This document shows, one piece after another, positions 18,367 through 27,265 of a DNA stretch of 64,000 nucleotides (positions are counted from its first letter, which is position 1; each line of letters begins with the position of its first letter). The translations under genes were made by a program, and so were the position numbers. The notes under the pieces were generated by a model that saw only the letters and a program-made list of their open reading frames with translations, made no database searches and was not told where the DNA came from. The DNA is from Marinomonas lutimaris (GTDB lineage: Bacteria > Pseudomonadota > Gammaproteobacteria > Pseudomonadales > Marinomonadaceae): contig NZ_JAHLLW010000003.1 in the NCBI RefSeq assembly GCF_019426345.1, forward strand, positions 1 to 64,000, in the 5' to 3' direction.

Positions 18367-19841
18367 CCTAAGCGACATTTCTTAACAGCCAATGCCCATC
18401 CATGGTAGCGGTTTTGCCAGTAATCATATTTACCTTGTCTGGGAGTAAATAGCGTTCCATCACTTTCAAATGCTGAGAGCGCTTCCTTATTATTCCACCA
18501 GCCAATTGCAAGCCCAGCAAGATAACCAGCACCAACCGCGGAGACCTCAGCAACACCTCCTCGACGAATAGGAACGCCAAGTAAATCTGCCTGGGCCTGC
18601 ATCAACCAATCATTCAATGTTGGACCACCATCGACGCAAAGACACTCTATTGCTTCTGGTAATTCTTCGGCAATGACATAAAACACATCTGCTACCTGAA
18701 AGAGTACCGACTCAAAAGCCGCTCGAGCAAGATCCGCTCGCTCTGTTGCGCTTTTCAGCCCACAAAAAATACCAGTCGCATCTAAATCCCAGTAAGGTGC
18801 ACCAAGTCCAGACAAGGCCGGTACAAAAAATACAGAATGATCGATATCCGCCTGAGCAGCCAATTGACACATAGCGTCCATATTTTCAACGCCTAGCATG
18901 CGTCTAGTCCAATCTATCGCTGAGCCAGTATGAGTAATATTGCCCTCTAAACCATAAAATAATATCGAATCGTCCCATGCTATAGTGGTACTGATCTCAT
19001 CGCGAATATCCGGTAGTTTCGGCATCGCGGCCATCACTGAACTGCCTGTCCCATAGGTTGCTTTAACAACCCCCGTTTTATAACCGCCATGACCAAATAA
19101 AGCAGCATGAGAGTCGCCTATTTGAGATGCCACAGGAATACCTTGTTGAAGCACACCAAACTTACGAGTCAAACCAACGATATGAGAAGAAGCCACAACA
19201 GGAGGCAAGGCTGCATTAGGAATCCTTAATCGCTCTAAAATAGTATCATCCCAAACTTGCTTACCAATATTATAAAGCTGTGTTCGAGAGGCATTAGAGG
19301 CATCGGTCACAAATACGTTATTGGTCAAATTCCAAACCATCCAAGTATTAATAGTGCCGATACAAATATCTCCTTTTTCCGCTCGAATATGACCGTCAGG
19401 AATTTGTTGCAGAGCCATGGAAACTTTCGTAGCGGGAAACATCGGATCAAGGGTTAACCCTGTCGATTGTTGTACATAACGACTAAATACATCATCTTGA
19501 CGTAAGGTCTCACAAAGAGACTCTGAACGCCGGCACTGCCAGCTGATAACCGGAGTCAAAGGTCTGCCGGTACTTCTTTCCCAAAGTAGAACAGATTCCC
19601 GCTGATTACTGATTGCAATCGCTTCAATTTGAACACTTTCAGCAATCGAGCCTACTGCTAGTGCAATAGACTCTTTCATCTTTTCGATGATTTCAAGAGG
19701 ATCCTGCTCAACCAACCCAACTGAGGGATGACTAATCGACAAAGGGACAGAACCTTTACCAATGACTTTTCCGAGCGGATCCAAAAGTAACGACTTAACA
19801 TTTGTCGTTCCTTCATCTATGGCTAAAATCACCTTACGCAT
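18363..19841 (-). CDS. FGGY family carbohydrate kinase
   Basis: ATP-dependent phosphorylation of a sugar or ketose, 492 residues. The N-terminal phosphate loop reads IDEGTTNVKS, and the C-terminal domain has CVDGGPTLNDWLMQ and the ATP-site segment VSAVGAGYLAGLA. It looks most like the glycerol kinase branch. The neighbours are a split transketolase and a pentose-type ABC transporter rather than glp genes, so a ketose such as xylulose, ribulose or apulose is a better guess. The start overlaps the transketolase C-subunit stop by 8 bp (ATGCGTAA). Confidence 0.88.
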   Translation of the reverse strand: MRKVILAIDEGTTNVKSLLLDPLGKVIGKGSVPLSISHPSVGLVEQDPLEIIEKMKESIALAVGSIAESVQIEAIAISNQRESVLLWERSTGRPLTPVISWQCRRSESLCETLRQDDVFSRYVQQSTGLTLDPMFPATKVSMALQQIPDGHIRAEKGDICIGTINTWMVWNLTNNVFVTDASNASRTQLYNIGKQVWDDTILERLRIPNAALPPVVASSHIVGLTRKFGVLQQGIPVASQIGDSHAALFGHGGYKTGVVKATYGTGSSVMAAMPKLPDIRDEISTTIAWDDSILFYGLEGNITHTGSAIDWTRRMLGVENMDAMCQLAAQADIDHSVFFVPALSGLGAPYWDLDATGIFCGLKSATERADLARAAFESVLFQVADVFYVIAEELPEAIECLCVDGGPTLNDWLMQAQADLLGVPIRRGGVAEVSAVGAGYLAGLAIGWWNNKEALSAFESDGTLFTPRQGKYDYWQNRYHGWALAVKKCRLG

Positions 19842-20790
19842 TCAATATCTCGCTTTGCAACAGCTGTTGGCACACAGCAACAATCCCCATACTATCAATA
19901 GATAGCATTTTTCGAGTATAAGGACGATCACCTGCGGCGGCATAACCACCATCTTCTATACCAAGACGTACTAATTTGGCAACAATGCCCTGTTCCGCCA
20001 TAATTTCGGCAACCACGCTACCCAGTCCGCCATTAATATTATGTTCTTCCACACTGATAATATGCTTCGTCTCGCCAAGCATCTTAGCCAAAGCCTGTTT
20101 ATTAAGAGGACGAATGGATGACACATTGACCACAGATACGTCAATTCCTTGTTCTTTCAGTATATCTGATGCGGCTACGGCTTCGTGAACCACAGACCCC
20201 AAAGCACAAATAACGACTTGTTTTCCCGAGCGCAGCAAAGACGGTTCACCAGCAACAAACTGATAATTTTCATCATGCAATTCAGGCAATGCTTTACCAT
20301 CCATACGAATGTAAGCGGGGCCTTCCTCTGCTATCACATAATCAATGATTTGCTTACATTCTCGTGGGCAACTAGGTGCAAAAATTCTAATATTACCAAA
20401 TCCTCTCATCACACTAATGTCATCTATTGAATGATGAGTGCTCGCCAAAGGTCCGTAACTAGCACCTGAATTCAATCCAAACAATTTTACATTGGTATTG
20501 TTATAGCAAACATCCACTTTTACCTGTTCATTTGCACGAGAAATTAAAAAAGGCGCGGCATTACAAGTTACAGCAACTTTTCCCGCCAGCGCCAAGCCTG
20601 CCGCGGTACCGACTAATACTTGCTCGGCAATCCCAACATTAACAAGGCGATCAGGAAAAGCATCTACAAAAGGTTTAATCTTTGCAGTAGAAGTTGAATC
20701 CGCAACGACAGGAACGAGATCGACACCATTTTGAACGGCATCGATAAAGCACTGCACCATAATATTGGCAAAATGTTCACTGTTAGACAT
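19834..20790 (-). CDS. Transketolase, C-terminal subunit (pyrimidine-binding + C domain)
   Basis: Second half of a two-gene transketolase, 318 residues. The Pyr domain contains VNVGIAEQVLVGTAAGLALAG, read in part, with the Glu of IAEQ that activates thiamine diphosphate. The C domain follows. The ATG at 20790 lies inside the end of the N-subunit gene (8-bp overlap), so equal translation is likely. Split transketolases act in several dedicated pathways, including apulose-4-phosphate cleavage (AptA/AptB). With an FGGY kinase next door, a kinase-transketolase route for a ketose phosphate is likely; the exact substrate is inference. Confidence 0.9.
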   Translation of the reverse strand: MSNSEHFANIMVQCFIDAVQNGVDLVPVVADSTSTAKIKPFVDAFPDRLVNVGIAEQVLVGTAAGLALAGKVAVTCNAAPFLISRANEQVKVDVCYNNTNVKLFGLNSGASYGPLASTHHSIDDISVMRGFGNIRIFAPSCPRECKQIIDYVIAEEGPAYIRMDGKALPELHDENYQFVAGEPSLLRSGKQVVICALGSVVHEAVAASDILKEQGIDVSVVNVSSIRPLNKQALAKMLGETKHIISVEEHNINGGLGSVVAEIMAEQGIVAKLVRLGIEDGGYAAAGDRPYTRKMLSIDSMGIVAVCQQLLQSEILNA

Positions 20791-21613
20791 CACTTAACTC
20801 CTTTAATGCAAGTTCCACTTCATCACCTTTAGGCACTCTATGATGCCATTCTGGACGCCCGGCAATAAAAGAAACCCCTGCACCTTTTATCGTATTGGCA
20901 ATCACCACATTAGGTTTACCTTCTGCTTTAAGCCCTTCTAGAGTCTCAACAACCGAGGCCACATTATTGCCATCACATTGAGTGACATTAAAACCAAACG
21001 CCTGCCACTTTTTATCTAGCGGGTCAGTTTTCATAATCGATTCAGTGGATCCTGCTAGCTGCAAGTTATTCTTATCATTGATCACAATAAGGTTATCAAG
21101 TTTATAGTGAGCCGCCACCAAAGCCGCTTCCCAGTTACTGCCCTCCGCTAATTCACCATCTCCCGTTAATACATACACTTTTCTTGGGCTAGCATCACGT
21201 TTCGCAGCCAAAGCCAACCCTACTGCAACAGGAAGACCATGCCCCAAAGCACCTGTGTTTAATTCCACTCCTGGCGTTTTCTGACGAACAGGATGACCTG
21301 GCAAATGAGAGTCATTATGTTGATACGTTGGCAGCCATGCTTCAGGAAAATAACCCGCCTCAGCAAGACAGCAGTAATAACCACCAACAGCATGACCTTT
21401 AGATTGAATATAGATGTCACGAGTATCATCAGTTAAACGATCTGGCGCACAATTCAATATACGAAAATACAAAGCGGTAACAATTTCCACCTGAGACAAA
21501 TCAGCCCCTGTGTGCCCGCCCGCTGGGCTGTTCGCATTTAGTTTAATGATCTTTCTTCGGACTGAACGTGCTTTACGTTCAAGCTCCTCAACTTCTAGTT
21601 TAAAAGGATTCAT
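20783..21613 (-). CDS. Transketolase, N-terminal subunit (thiamine-diphosphate PP domain)
   Basis: First half of the two-gene transketolase, 276 residues. The thiamine pyrophosphate motif begins with GDGELAEGSNWEAAL and ends with NDKNNLQ; SPAGGHTGADLS and KGHAVGGYY near the N-terminus are family landmarks. The frame opens at 21640, but the ATG at 21613 has AGGAGG at ideal spacing. It forms one functional enzyme with the following gene. Confidence 0.9.
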   Translation of the reverse strand: MNPFKLEVEELERKARSVRRKIIKLNANSPAGGHTGADLSQVEIVTALYFRILNCAPDRLTDDTRDIYIQSKGHAVGGYYCCLAEAGYFPEAWLPTYQHNDSHLPGHPVRQKTPGVELNTGALGHGLPVAVGLALAAKRDASPRKVYVLTGDGELAEGSNWEAALVAAHYKLDNLIVINDKNNLQLAGSTESIMKTDPLDKKWQAFGFNVTQCDGNNVASVVETLEGLKAEGKPNVVIANTIKGAGVSFIAGRPEWHHRVPKGDEVELALKELSDV

Positions 21614-21696
21614 ATATCCTCCTGTTAAATAAGGCGGCATGAATTAAATTTCCCACCTGAATATTTATTCTGCTTGGTCAAAAAAAGTCTGCTGAT

Positions 21697-22488
21697 TTAC
21701 CAGCAGACAAATCCACCATCAACCAATAAATCTACACCTGTACAAAATGACGCCGCATCAGAAGACAAGAAAATCGCAGGCCCTGCCATTTCATCAACTC
21801 TTGCCATTCTTCCCATTGGCGTTTGACGTTCAAATTCTTTAGTTTGATGGATCATTTCTGGTCGAGTGTTCATTGGTGTTGCGGTGTAACCAGGACTAAT
21901 AGAGTTAACACGTATGTTTTTATCGACCCATTCCATTGCTAGGCTTTTTGTTAGATGGATTACGCCGGCTTTAGATGTGTTGTAATGAGCCTGCTCCAAG
22001 CCACGGTTCACAATCACGCCAGACATGGAAGCGATATTGACAATTGAGCCTCCACCGCTTTTTTCCATTAATTCAGCTTGAGCTTTACAAGAATGCCAAA
22101 TACCAGTCAGATTAATATCAATCACTCGCTGCCATTGGTCTGGTTGCATATCTAACGCAGGATTGGCATTAGCAATCCCAGCAGCATTCACAGCAATATC
22201 AAGACGGCCATAAGTGTCTTCTGTCAACTGAACAGCCGATCGTAAAGATTCAAAATCACACACGTCGCCAGTATAAGAAATCGCGTCACCACCCATGCTT
22301 TTAATGCTTTGCACCGTGTCAGCTAAACCGCCGTCATCGCGCAAATCAAAACAAGTAACCTTAGCACCAGCACTAGCCAAAGCCTGAGCAATGCATTGCC
22401 CTATTCCACTTCCAGCTCCAGTGACCATAGCCACTCGTCCAGATAAATCAAAAAGTTTGGCTGCATTTATATTGAAATCAAGCATCAT
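21697..22488 (-). CDS. SDR family sugar/polyol dehydrogenase
   Basis: Probable NAD(P)-dependent polyol oxidation to a ketose, 263 residues. TGAGSGIG binds the cofactor; the catalytic Ser is in NIASMSG and Tyr/Lys in HYNTSKAG. The C-terminal VDGGFVCW ending is common in arabinitol/threitol/sorbitol-type SDRs. It lies between the ABC ATPase and transketolase genes in one orientation, so it likely makes or consumes the kinase substrate. Either of two adjacent ATGs (22488 or 22485) could be the start; the ribosome site is weak. Confidence 0.85.
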   Translation of the reverse strand: MMLDFNINAAKLFDLSGRVAMVTGAGSGIGQCIAQALASAGAKVTCFDLRDDGGLADTVQSIKSMGGDAISYTGDVCDFESLRSAVQLTEDTYGRLDIAVNAAGIANANPALDMQPDQWQRVIDINLTGIWHSCKAQAELMEKSGGGSIVNIASMSGVIVNRGLEQAHYNTSKAGVIHLTKSLAMEWVDKNIRVNSISPGYTATPMNTRPEMIHQTKEFERQTPMGRMARVDEMAGPAIFLSSDAASFCTGVDLLVDGGFVCW

Positions 22489-22537
22489 ATTTACCTATTG
22501 AAGATATTTAAAATTTACAATCATAGACAAACCCTAC

Positions 22538-24034
22538 CTATCCGAAGGCTGTCGCTAACTCCATTACCGAGACATCATTCGCCTTATCACGGTCCAAAAT
22601 CCCCGTCATTTTCCCTTCAGCCATGACCATAATGCGATTGGAAATACCCAACACTTCTTCAAGATCCGAACTAACCACAATGACAGCAATGCCTTTATTA
22701 GCTAATTCAACGATGATTTCGTAGATAGAGGATCGAGCACCAACATCAATGCCTCGGGTGGGTTCATCAAGGACAACTACTTTAGGATCTTTTGCCAGCC
22801 ATTTAGCCAGAATCACTTTTTGCTGATTACCACCAGACATTTCACCTGCGTTTTGCCCACCGCTGCCCTTTACACCAAAACGAGCTATACCCGCTGCTGC
22901 GTATTTTTTGATACTACCAGGACGAATAAAGCCGAATTTGGAAATCGTGGATAAATTCGCATAGGCGATGTTGTCTTCTATGGAGTGGTCGAGTACCAAC
23001 CCTTGTAGCTTTCGATCCTCTGGCACCAATACCACACCATTCTCAATAGAACTCGTTGGGGTCTTAGGCGTAATGTCCTTACCATGCAAAAATACTTGTC
23101 CCGCTGCTATTGGGTCTGCGCCTGTTATCGCACGAACCATTTCAGTTCTACCAGCACCAATAAGACCAGCAATACCAAATATTTCGCCTTTTTTGACCGA
23201 GAAACTAATATCGTGAAACGTACCATTTGGCGACGACAAATTTTTAACTTCTATACATATCTCGTCTTTCGGTACCGGTATGGCGGGAAACATCTGGTTG
23301 AGGTCTCGTCCTACCATGCTTTCAACAATGGTTCGAATCGGAACATCGCCAGTATCAAAGTTTTCTACTGTATTTCCATCACGCATAACCACCAGACGGT
23401 CAGCCACTTTACGTATCTCTTCCAAGCGATGAGAAATATAAATAATCCCAACACCATCAGCTTTTAACCGTTCAATTTGTTTAAACAAAAGTTCAGTCTC
23501 AGCTCCACCAAGGGCTGCTGTCGGCTCATCTAATATTAATAGCTTGGCGTTAAGAGCAAGAGCTTTGGCTATTTCTATCAGTTGCTGGTTGGCGGTTGAA
23601 AGACCGCGCACCAAAGTGGATGCCGAAATGTTCAGACCAAGTCTTTCTATCTGAGCTTGTGCTCGCTGCTCCATCTCTCTACGGCTAACAAAACCGCCTT
23701 TGCTCGGCCAACGACCGATAAAAACATTTTCAGCAATAGATAGATGCTCCAGTAGTCGCAGCTCCTGATGGATAAGTACAAGGCCTGAATTGATTGCTTC
23801 TCGCGGACTATTGGGAGAATAAGTTTCACCCATCCATGTCATTTCCCCAGAGCTTTGGTGAAAACCACCAGCAATGATATTGGAAGTTGTCGACTTACCA
23901 GCGCCGTTTTCACCCAACAACGCCACGACTTCTCCAGGGTAAACCTCAAGATCTATACCGTGTAACACTTCTGTCGGGCCAAAGCTTTTCCGAATTTGAC
24001 GCAGAGTGAGTATAGGTTTTCGTTCAGTCGTCAT
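22538..24034 (-). CDS. Sugar ABC transporter ATP-binding protein (RbsA type)
   Basis: Cytoplasmic energy subunit of the sugar importer, 498 residues with two fused nucleotide-binding domains. Domain 1 has Walker A GENGAGKST, and LILDEPTAAL. Domain 2 has the degenerate P-loop GLIGAGRTEM, signature SGGNQQKV and VVLDEPTRGID. The unequal pair of sites is normal for the RbsA/XylG/MglA group. It starts 26 bp after the binding-protein gene. Confidence 0.93.
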   Translation of the reverse strand: MTTERKPILTLRQIRKSFGPTEVLHGIDLEVYPGEVVALLGENGAGKSTTSNIIAGGFHQSSGEMTWMGETYSPNSPREAINSGLVLIHQELRLLEHLSIAENVFIGRWPSKGGFVSRREMEQRAQAQIERLGLNISASTLVRGLSTANQQLIEIAKALALNAKLLILDEPTAALGGAETELLFKQIERLKADGVGIIYISHRLEEIRKVADRLVVMRDGNTVENFDTGDVPIRTIVESMVGRDLNQMFPAIPVPKDEICIEVKNLSSPNGTFHDISFSVKKGEIFGIAGLIGAGRTEMVRAITGADPIAAGQVFLHGKDITPKTPTSSIENGVVLVPEDRKLQGLVLDHSIEDNIAYANLSTISKFGFIRPGSIKKYAAAGIARFGVKGSGGQNAGEMSGGNQQKVILAKWLAKDPKVVVLDEPTRGIDVGARSSIYEIIVELANKGIAVIVVSSDLEEVLGISNRIMVMAEGKMTGILDRDKANDVSVMELATAFG

Positions 24035-24060
24035 GATTTTGTTAGCTCCAGAATTAACGA

Positions 24061-24990
24061 TTACGGATGATCAACAATAAATGCATCAACGTTTGCAGAC
24101 GTCGTTAAGACTGCATCAATAATCTGCTCTTTTGGTACCGAGCCACCAGCAGCAAGCTTGATTGCCGAATCTACAGCTAAACGCCCCATAGCACGTGTAC
24201 TCTGTGTTGCAGTTACATCAAACACGCCTTTTTGGATAGCAAGCAATGCACCAGTATCACCATCATAACCGCCGACAAACACTCTTTGTTTTGTACCCGA
24301 AGCAGCCACAGCCTTAGCGGCCCCCATTGCTAAACCATCAGCTTGGCCAAAAATCAAATTAACTTTTGGATAAGCCTGAAGTAGATTTTGAGTAATAGAA
24401 AAACCTTCATCTTGTGACCAACGCTCACTCCATTGGTTAGCGACTAATTTTACTCCTGGGTTTTCAGCGATTGCTTGCTCACAGCCTTTGGTACGGTTAA
24501 CTTCTGGAGTTACCCCCTTTTGGCCATGGATCATAATCATTTCGCCCTTGCCATTTGCAAGTCCAATAATGTGATTACAAACCTCATAAGCAGATTTAAC
24601 CCCCTCACCCGCGATAAAGGTATCACCAGGCTCAGTTTCAGCATTACGATCTAAATTCACCACTGGAATCCCAGCAGCACGAGCTAAACGAGGCGGAACA
24701 GTTGCCGCCGCAGCACCAGCTGGAATATACAAAAAAGCATCAATATTTTGAGTCATCAAATCTTGAACTTGGCTTACCTGCGTAGAGCTGTCGTCATTGG
24801 CATTAACCGTAATAACCTTAATACCCTTTTTCGCAGCATATTCTTCAACAGATTCTTTAATCTGGATAAAGTAATTAGCAGACAGGTTAGGCACAGCCAA
24901 ACCTATTTTTTTGACTTCTGCTGCGCCAGCACCTGCGGACACAAGAGAAGCGGAAACAGCGCACGCTAATAACAATTTTTTAGTTTTCAT
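24061..24990 (-). CDS. Sugar ABC transporter periplasmic binding protein (RbsB type)
   Basis: Periplasmic sugar receptor, 309 residues, with a signal peptide ending at GAGAA-EVKK. It has the fold of Peripla_BP_4: an IGLAVPNLSANYF opening, NANDDSSTQ and a YDGDTGAL hinge segment. The start follows GGAGGGG. It is unusual that the permease gene comes first and the binding-protein gene second, after a 142-bp gap. The ligand is probably a pentose, branched pentose or polyol, judged from the kinase and transketolase genes. Confidence 0.9.
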   Translation of the reverse strand: MKTKKLLLACAVSASLVSAGAGAAEVKKIGLAVPNLSANYFIQIKESVEEYAAKKGIKVITVNANDDSSTQVSQVQDLMTQNIDAFLYIPAGAAAATVPPRLARAAGIPVVNLDRNAETEPGDTFIAGEGVKSAYEVCNHIIGLANGKGEMIMIHGQKGVTPEVNRTKGCEQAIAENPGVKLVANQWSERWSQDEGFSITQNLLQAYPKVNLIFGQADGLAMGAAKAVAASGTKQRVFVGGYDGDTGALLAIQKGVFDVTATQSTRAMGRLAVDSAIKLAAGGSVPKEQIIDAVLTTSANVDAFIVDHP

Positions 24991-25132
24991 AAGGGGTTCC
25001 CCTCCTAGATTATTATTTTTATTAAATACCGCTTAACACTTGTCCGCGGCTTCTAAGATCATCCAATAAAAGCATCGGATGATTTACACTTCGATCTAAC
25101 ATCCATTCATTTGATTACCAACGCATCCATTT
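24991..25132 (-). other. Permease-binding protein gap with inverted repeat
   Basis: This 142-bp gap inside the operon includes ATCATCC (25058-25064) and GGATGAT (25077-25083). In RNA this forms a 7-bp hairpin ahead of the binding-protein gene. Such structures often set subunit ratios by mRNA stability or by an internal promoter; which applies is not visible. Confidence 0.35.
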
Positions 25133-26083
25133 TTATTTCTTTTTCAATGCCTCGATAGAGACAGCTAACGCAATAACAAGACCAATCACCACTTGTTGCA
25201 TGAAAGGAGAAACGCCTAAAAGATTCAGCCCATTACGCAGAACACCAATAATCAAAACCCCAATAATGGTGCCAACTAAACTGCCTGTGCCGCCCGACAA
25301 ACTAGTGCCACCAATAACCACAGCAGCGATAGCATCAAGTTCATATGAAACACCTGCTTGAGGCTGTACAGAATCAAGCCTAGCGCCAAGTAATACTCCA
25401 GCCACACCAGACAAAACCGCAGCAAAGACATAAACACCGACCGTATGTAGCTTCACTTTAATACCTGCAAGACGGGCAACTTCTGCGTTACCACCAATAG
25501 CGTATAGGCTACGTCCGCCCGAAGTGAATTTAAGATAGGCCCAACAAATAACAAACACAGCGAGCATAATGCCAACCGTAATAGTCAAAATACCGCCGTA
25601 ACGGATAACTGCCATCAAATTAAACCAAGCCGGAAAACTAATAATTTGATGCCCATCACTAACCATATTGGCTAACCCTCGGGCAGCAGACATCATCGCC
25701 AAGGTAGCGATAAACGCAGGAACGCGGAAAAAAGCAATTAACGACCCAGACACAAGACCAGCCAAAGCAGAAGCAAGTAAGCCAACCGCGATAGCTGCTT
25801 CCATCGACCAACCTAACTCTTTAGCAAAATAGCCCATAACCATGCCGCACAAGGCAAGTATGGAACCAACAGAAAGATCAATCCCGCCAATTAAAATCAC
25901 AAAAGTCATTCCAACGGCAAGAATACCTAGAACCGTTATTTGATCGAGAATGTTGACAAAATTTCGTAACGAAAAGAACGACTCAGTCGTAAAAGAGAGG
26001 AAAAAACAGAGTAGCAACAGACCAATTAATGGGCCTGTAGAACCACCGAATAAGAAAGATGCACCAACTCGGCTACGCAGCAT
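25133..26083 (-). CDS. Sugar ABC transporter permease (RbsC type)
   Basis: Inner-membrane channel of the sugar importer, 316 residues with about 8-10 hydrophobic helices. Family landmarks are GGIDLSVGSILAL near residues 65-80 and VIGGTSLSGGTGS near 240. The frame opens with a GTG at 26092, but the ATG at 26083 is 8 bases from GGAG and is preferred. It is the first gene of the minus-strand operon, downstream of the divergent control region. Confidence 0.92.
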   Translation of the reverse strand: MLRSRVGASFLFGGSTGPLIGLLLLCFFLSFTTESFFSLRNFVNILDQITVLGILAVGMTFVILIGGIDLSVGSILALCGMVMGYFAKELGWSMEAAIAVGLLASALAGLVSGSLIAFFRVPAFIATLAMMSAARGLANMVSDGHQIISFPAWFNLMAVIRYGGILTITVGIMLAVFVICWAYLKFTSGGRSLYAIGGNAEVARLAGIKVKLHTVGVYVFAAVLSGVAGVLLGARLDSVQPQAGVSYELDAIAAVVIGGTSLSGGTGSLVGTIIGVLIIGVLRNGLNLLGVSPFMQQVVIGLVIALAVSIEALKKK

Positions 26084-26118
26084 AGCTATCACTCCAATAA
26101 ATTATTTGTTTTTATACT

Positions 26119-26160
26119 TGTATTGAATATTTATTCATGTACGTTTAATTATTCAATACA
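26119..26160. promoter_or_regulatory. Candidate SorC-type operator
   Basis: Perfect 11-bp inverted repeat TGTATTGAATA (26119-26129) and TATTCAATACA (26150-26160), with 20 bp between. The arm centres are 31 bp apart, about three helical turns. Inside lies a second palindrome TGAATA-TT-TATTCA (26124-26137). The array sits between the divergent permease and SDR genes, as expected for the local regulator. Confidence 0.6.
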
Positions 26161-26304
26161 TACTAGTCATTCATCGGATAAGCTGTCAAGCAATTAAAAA
26201 AACAGAACCAACAAAACAACTTCTTATTGACCTGGAATGATTAAATATTCTAATGTGGATTTTTATTCAAAACACAAAAAATACTAGTAGTAGCAGGTGG
26301 CTTT

Positions 26305-27090
26305 ATGACTAATAAATATAAAAATGTTGTCGTATGTGGTGGTAACAAAGGAATAGGTTTAGGTATTACTGAGCGTTTTTTACACGACGGATTCAACGTT
26401 GTTGTCGGCACAATAGACAAAGATTACTCTCAAACAGTAGAAAAACTAAAAATCGATTATCCGCAACAAATTATCAGCTTTCTCGAATGCGACGTAAGCT
26501 CGGTAAACTCTATTAAAGCTTTTTATAAACAAGCATTTGAATTAATGGGATCTATAGACATTTCCATTCAAAATGCAGGAGTCATTCGTATTTCAAAGCT
26601 AGAAGATGTCACTGAAAAAGACTGGGATATGACTCTAGATGTAAATACCAAAGGCATGTTTTTTTGCTGTAAAGAAGCCATCAGCTACATGAAAAAAGCA
26701 GGTAACGGTGGTCGTCTAATCAACACAGCTTCAGGTCAAGCAAGAGATGGTTTTATCTATACACCTCATTACGCTGCTAGCAAATTTGGCGTCATCGGAC
26801 TAACTCAAAGCTTAGCCAAAGAAGTGGCAACAGATAACATTACGGTGAATTCTATCTGCCCTGGCATCATACATACCGATATGTGGGACTACAATGACCG
26901 TGTATGGGGCCAACTAATGGGAGATTTTAAACCGGGTGAACTAATGGACTCTTGGGTAGAAAACATCCCGATGAAACGTGCAGGCACAGTAAAGGAAGTG
27001 GCAGGGCTAATAGCTTTCCTAGCGGGTCCTGACGCCGCTTACATTACAGGACAAGCAATTAATGTCGATGGCGGACTTATCATGTCTTAA
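26305..27090 (+). CDS. SDR family sugar/polyol dehydrogenase, divergent
   Basis: Second short-chain dehydrogenase of the locus, 261 residues. The cofactor motif is GGNKGIGLGI, the catalytic Ser is in NTASGQAR, Tyr/Lys are in HYAASKFG, and it ends VDGGLIMS. The VWGQLMGDFKPGELMDSWVE segment, given here in 20 residues, resembles sorbitol-type SDRs. It begins after AGGTGG. Being divergent from the transporter operon across the candidate operator, it is probably co-regulated. It may oxidise a polyol to the ketose phosphorylated by the FGGY kinase. Confidence 0.85.
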   Translation: MTNKYKNVVVCGGNKGIGLGITERFLHDGFNVVVGTIDKDYSQTVEKLKIDYPQQIISFLECDVSSVNSIKAFYKQAFELMGSIDISIQNAGVIRISKLEDVTEKDWDMTLDVNTKGMFFCCKEAISYMKKAGNGGRLINTASGQARDGFIYTPHYAASKFGVIGLTQSLAKEVATDNITVNSICPGIIHTDMWDYNDRVWGQLMGDFKPGELMDSWVENIPMKRAGTVKEVAGLIAFLAGPDAAYITGQAINVDGGLIMS

Positions 27091-27126
27091 TCAGCACTCA
27101 ACATATAAAGCAGCCAATAACTATAT

Positions 27127-27163
27127 AAAAAAGATCTAATGATTATTCAATAGATCTTTTTTT
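27127..27163 (+). terminator. Terminator after the polyol SDR
   Basis: A 12-bp stem AAAAAAGATCTA / TAGATCTTTTTT with a 12-nt loop is followed by more T. It is a clear rho-independent terminator and would also work in the opposite direction. Confidence 0.85.
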
Positions 27164-27265
27164 ATATATTAAAACGATTCAAAACTAAACTAAGTAACCA
27201 TTAATTCTCGTACTCATCAGGTATAATCCAATCTCATCTAAGTCAGATAAAAGGAATGGCGGCGT

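Noticed and set aside
26305..27090. Second SDR as part of an unrelated housekeeping unit
   Set aside because: Its only upstream region holds the shared palindrome and it is closed by its own terminator, so co-regulation with the sugar locus is the simpler reading.
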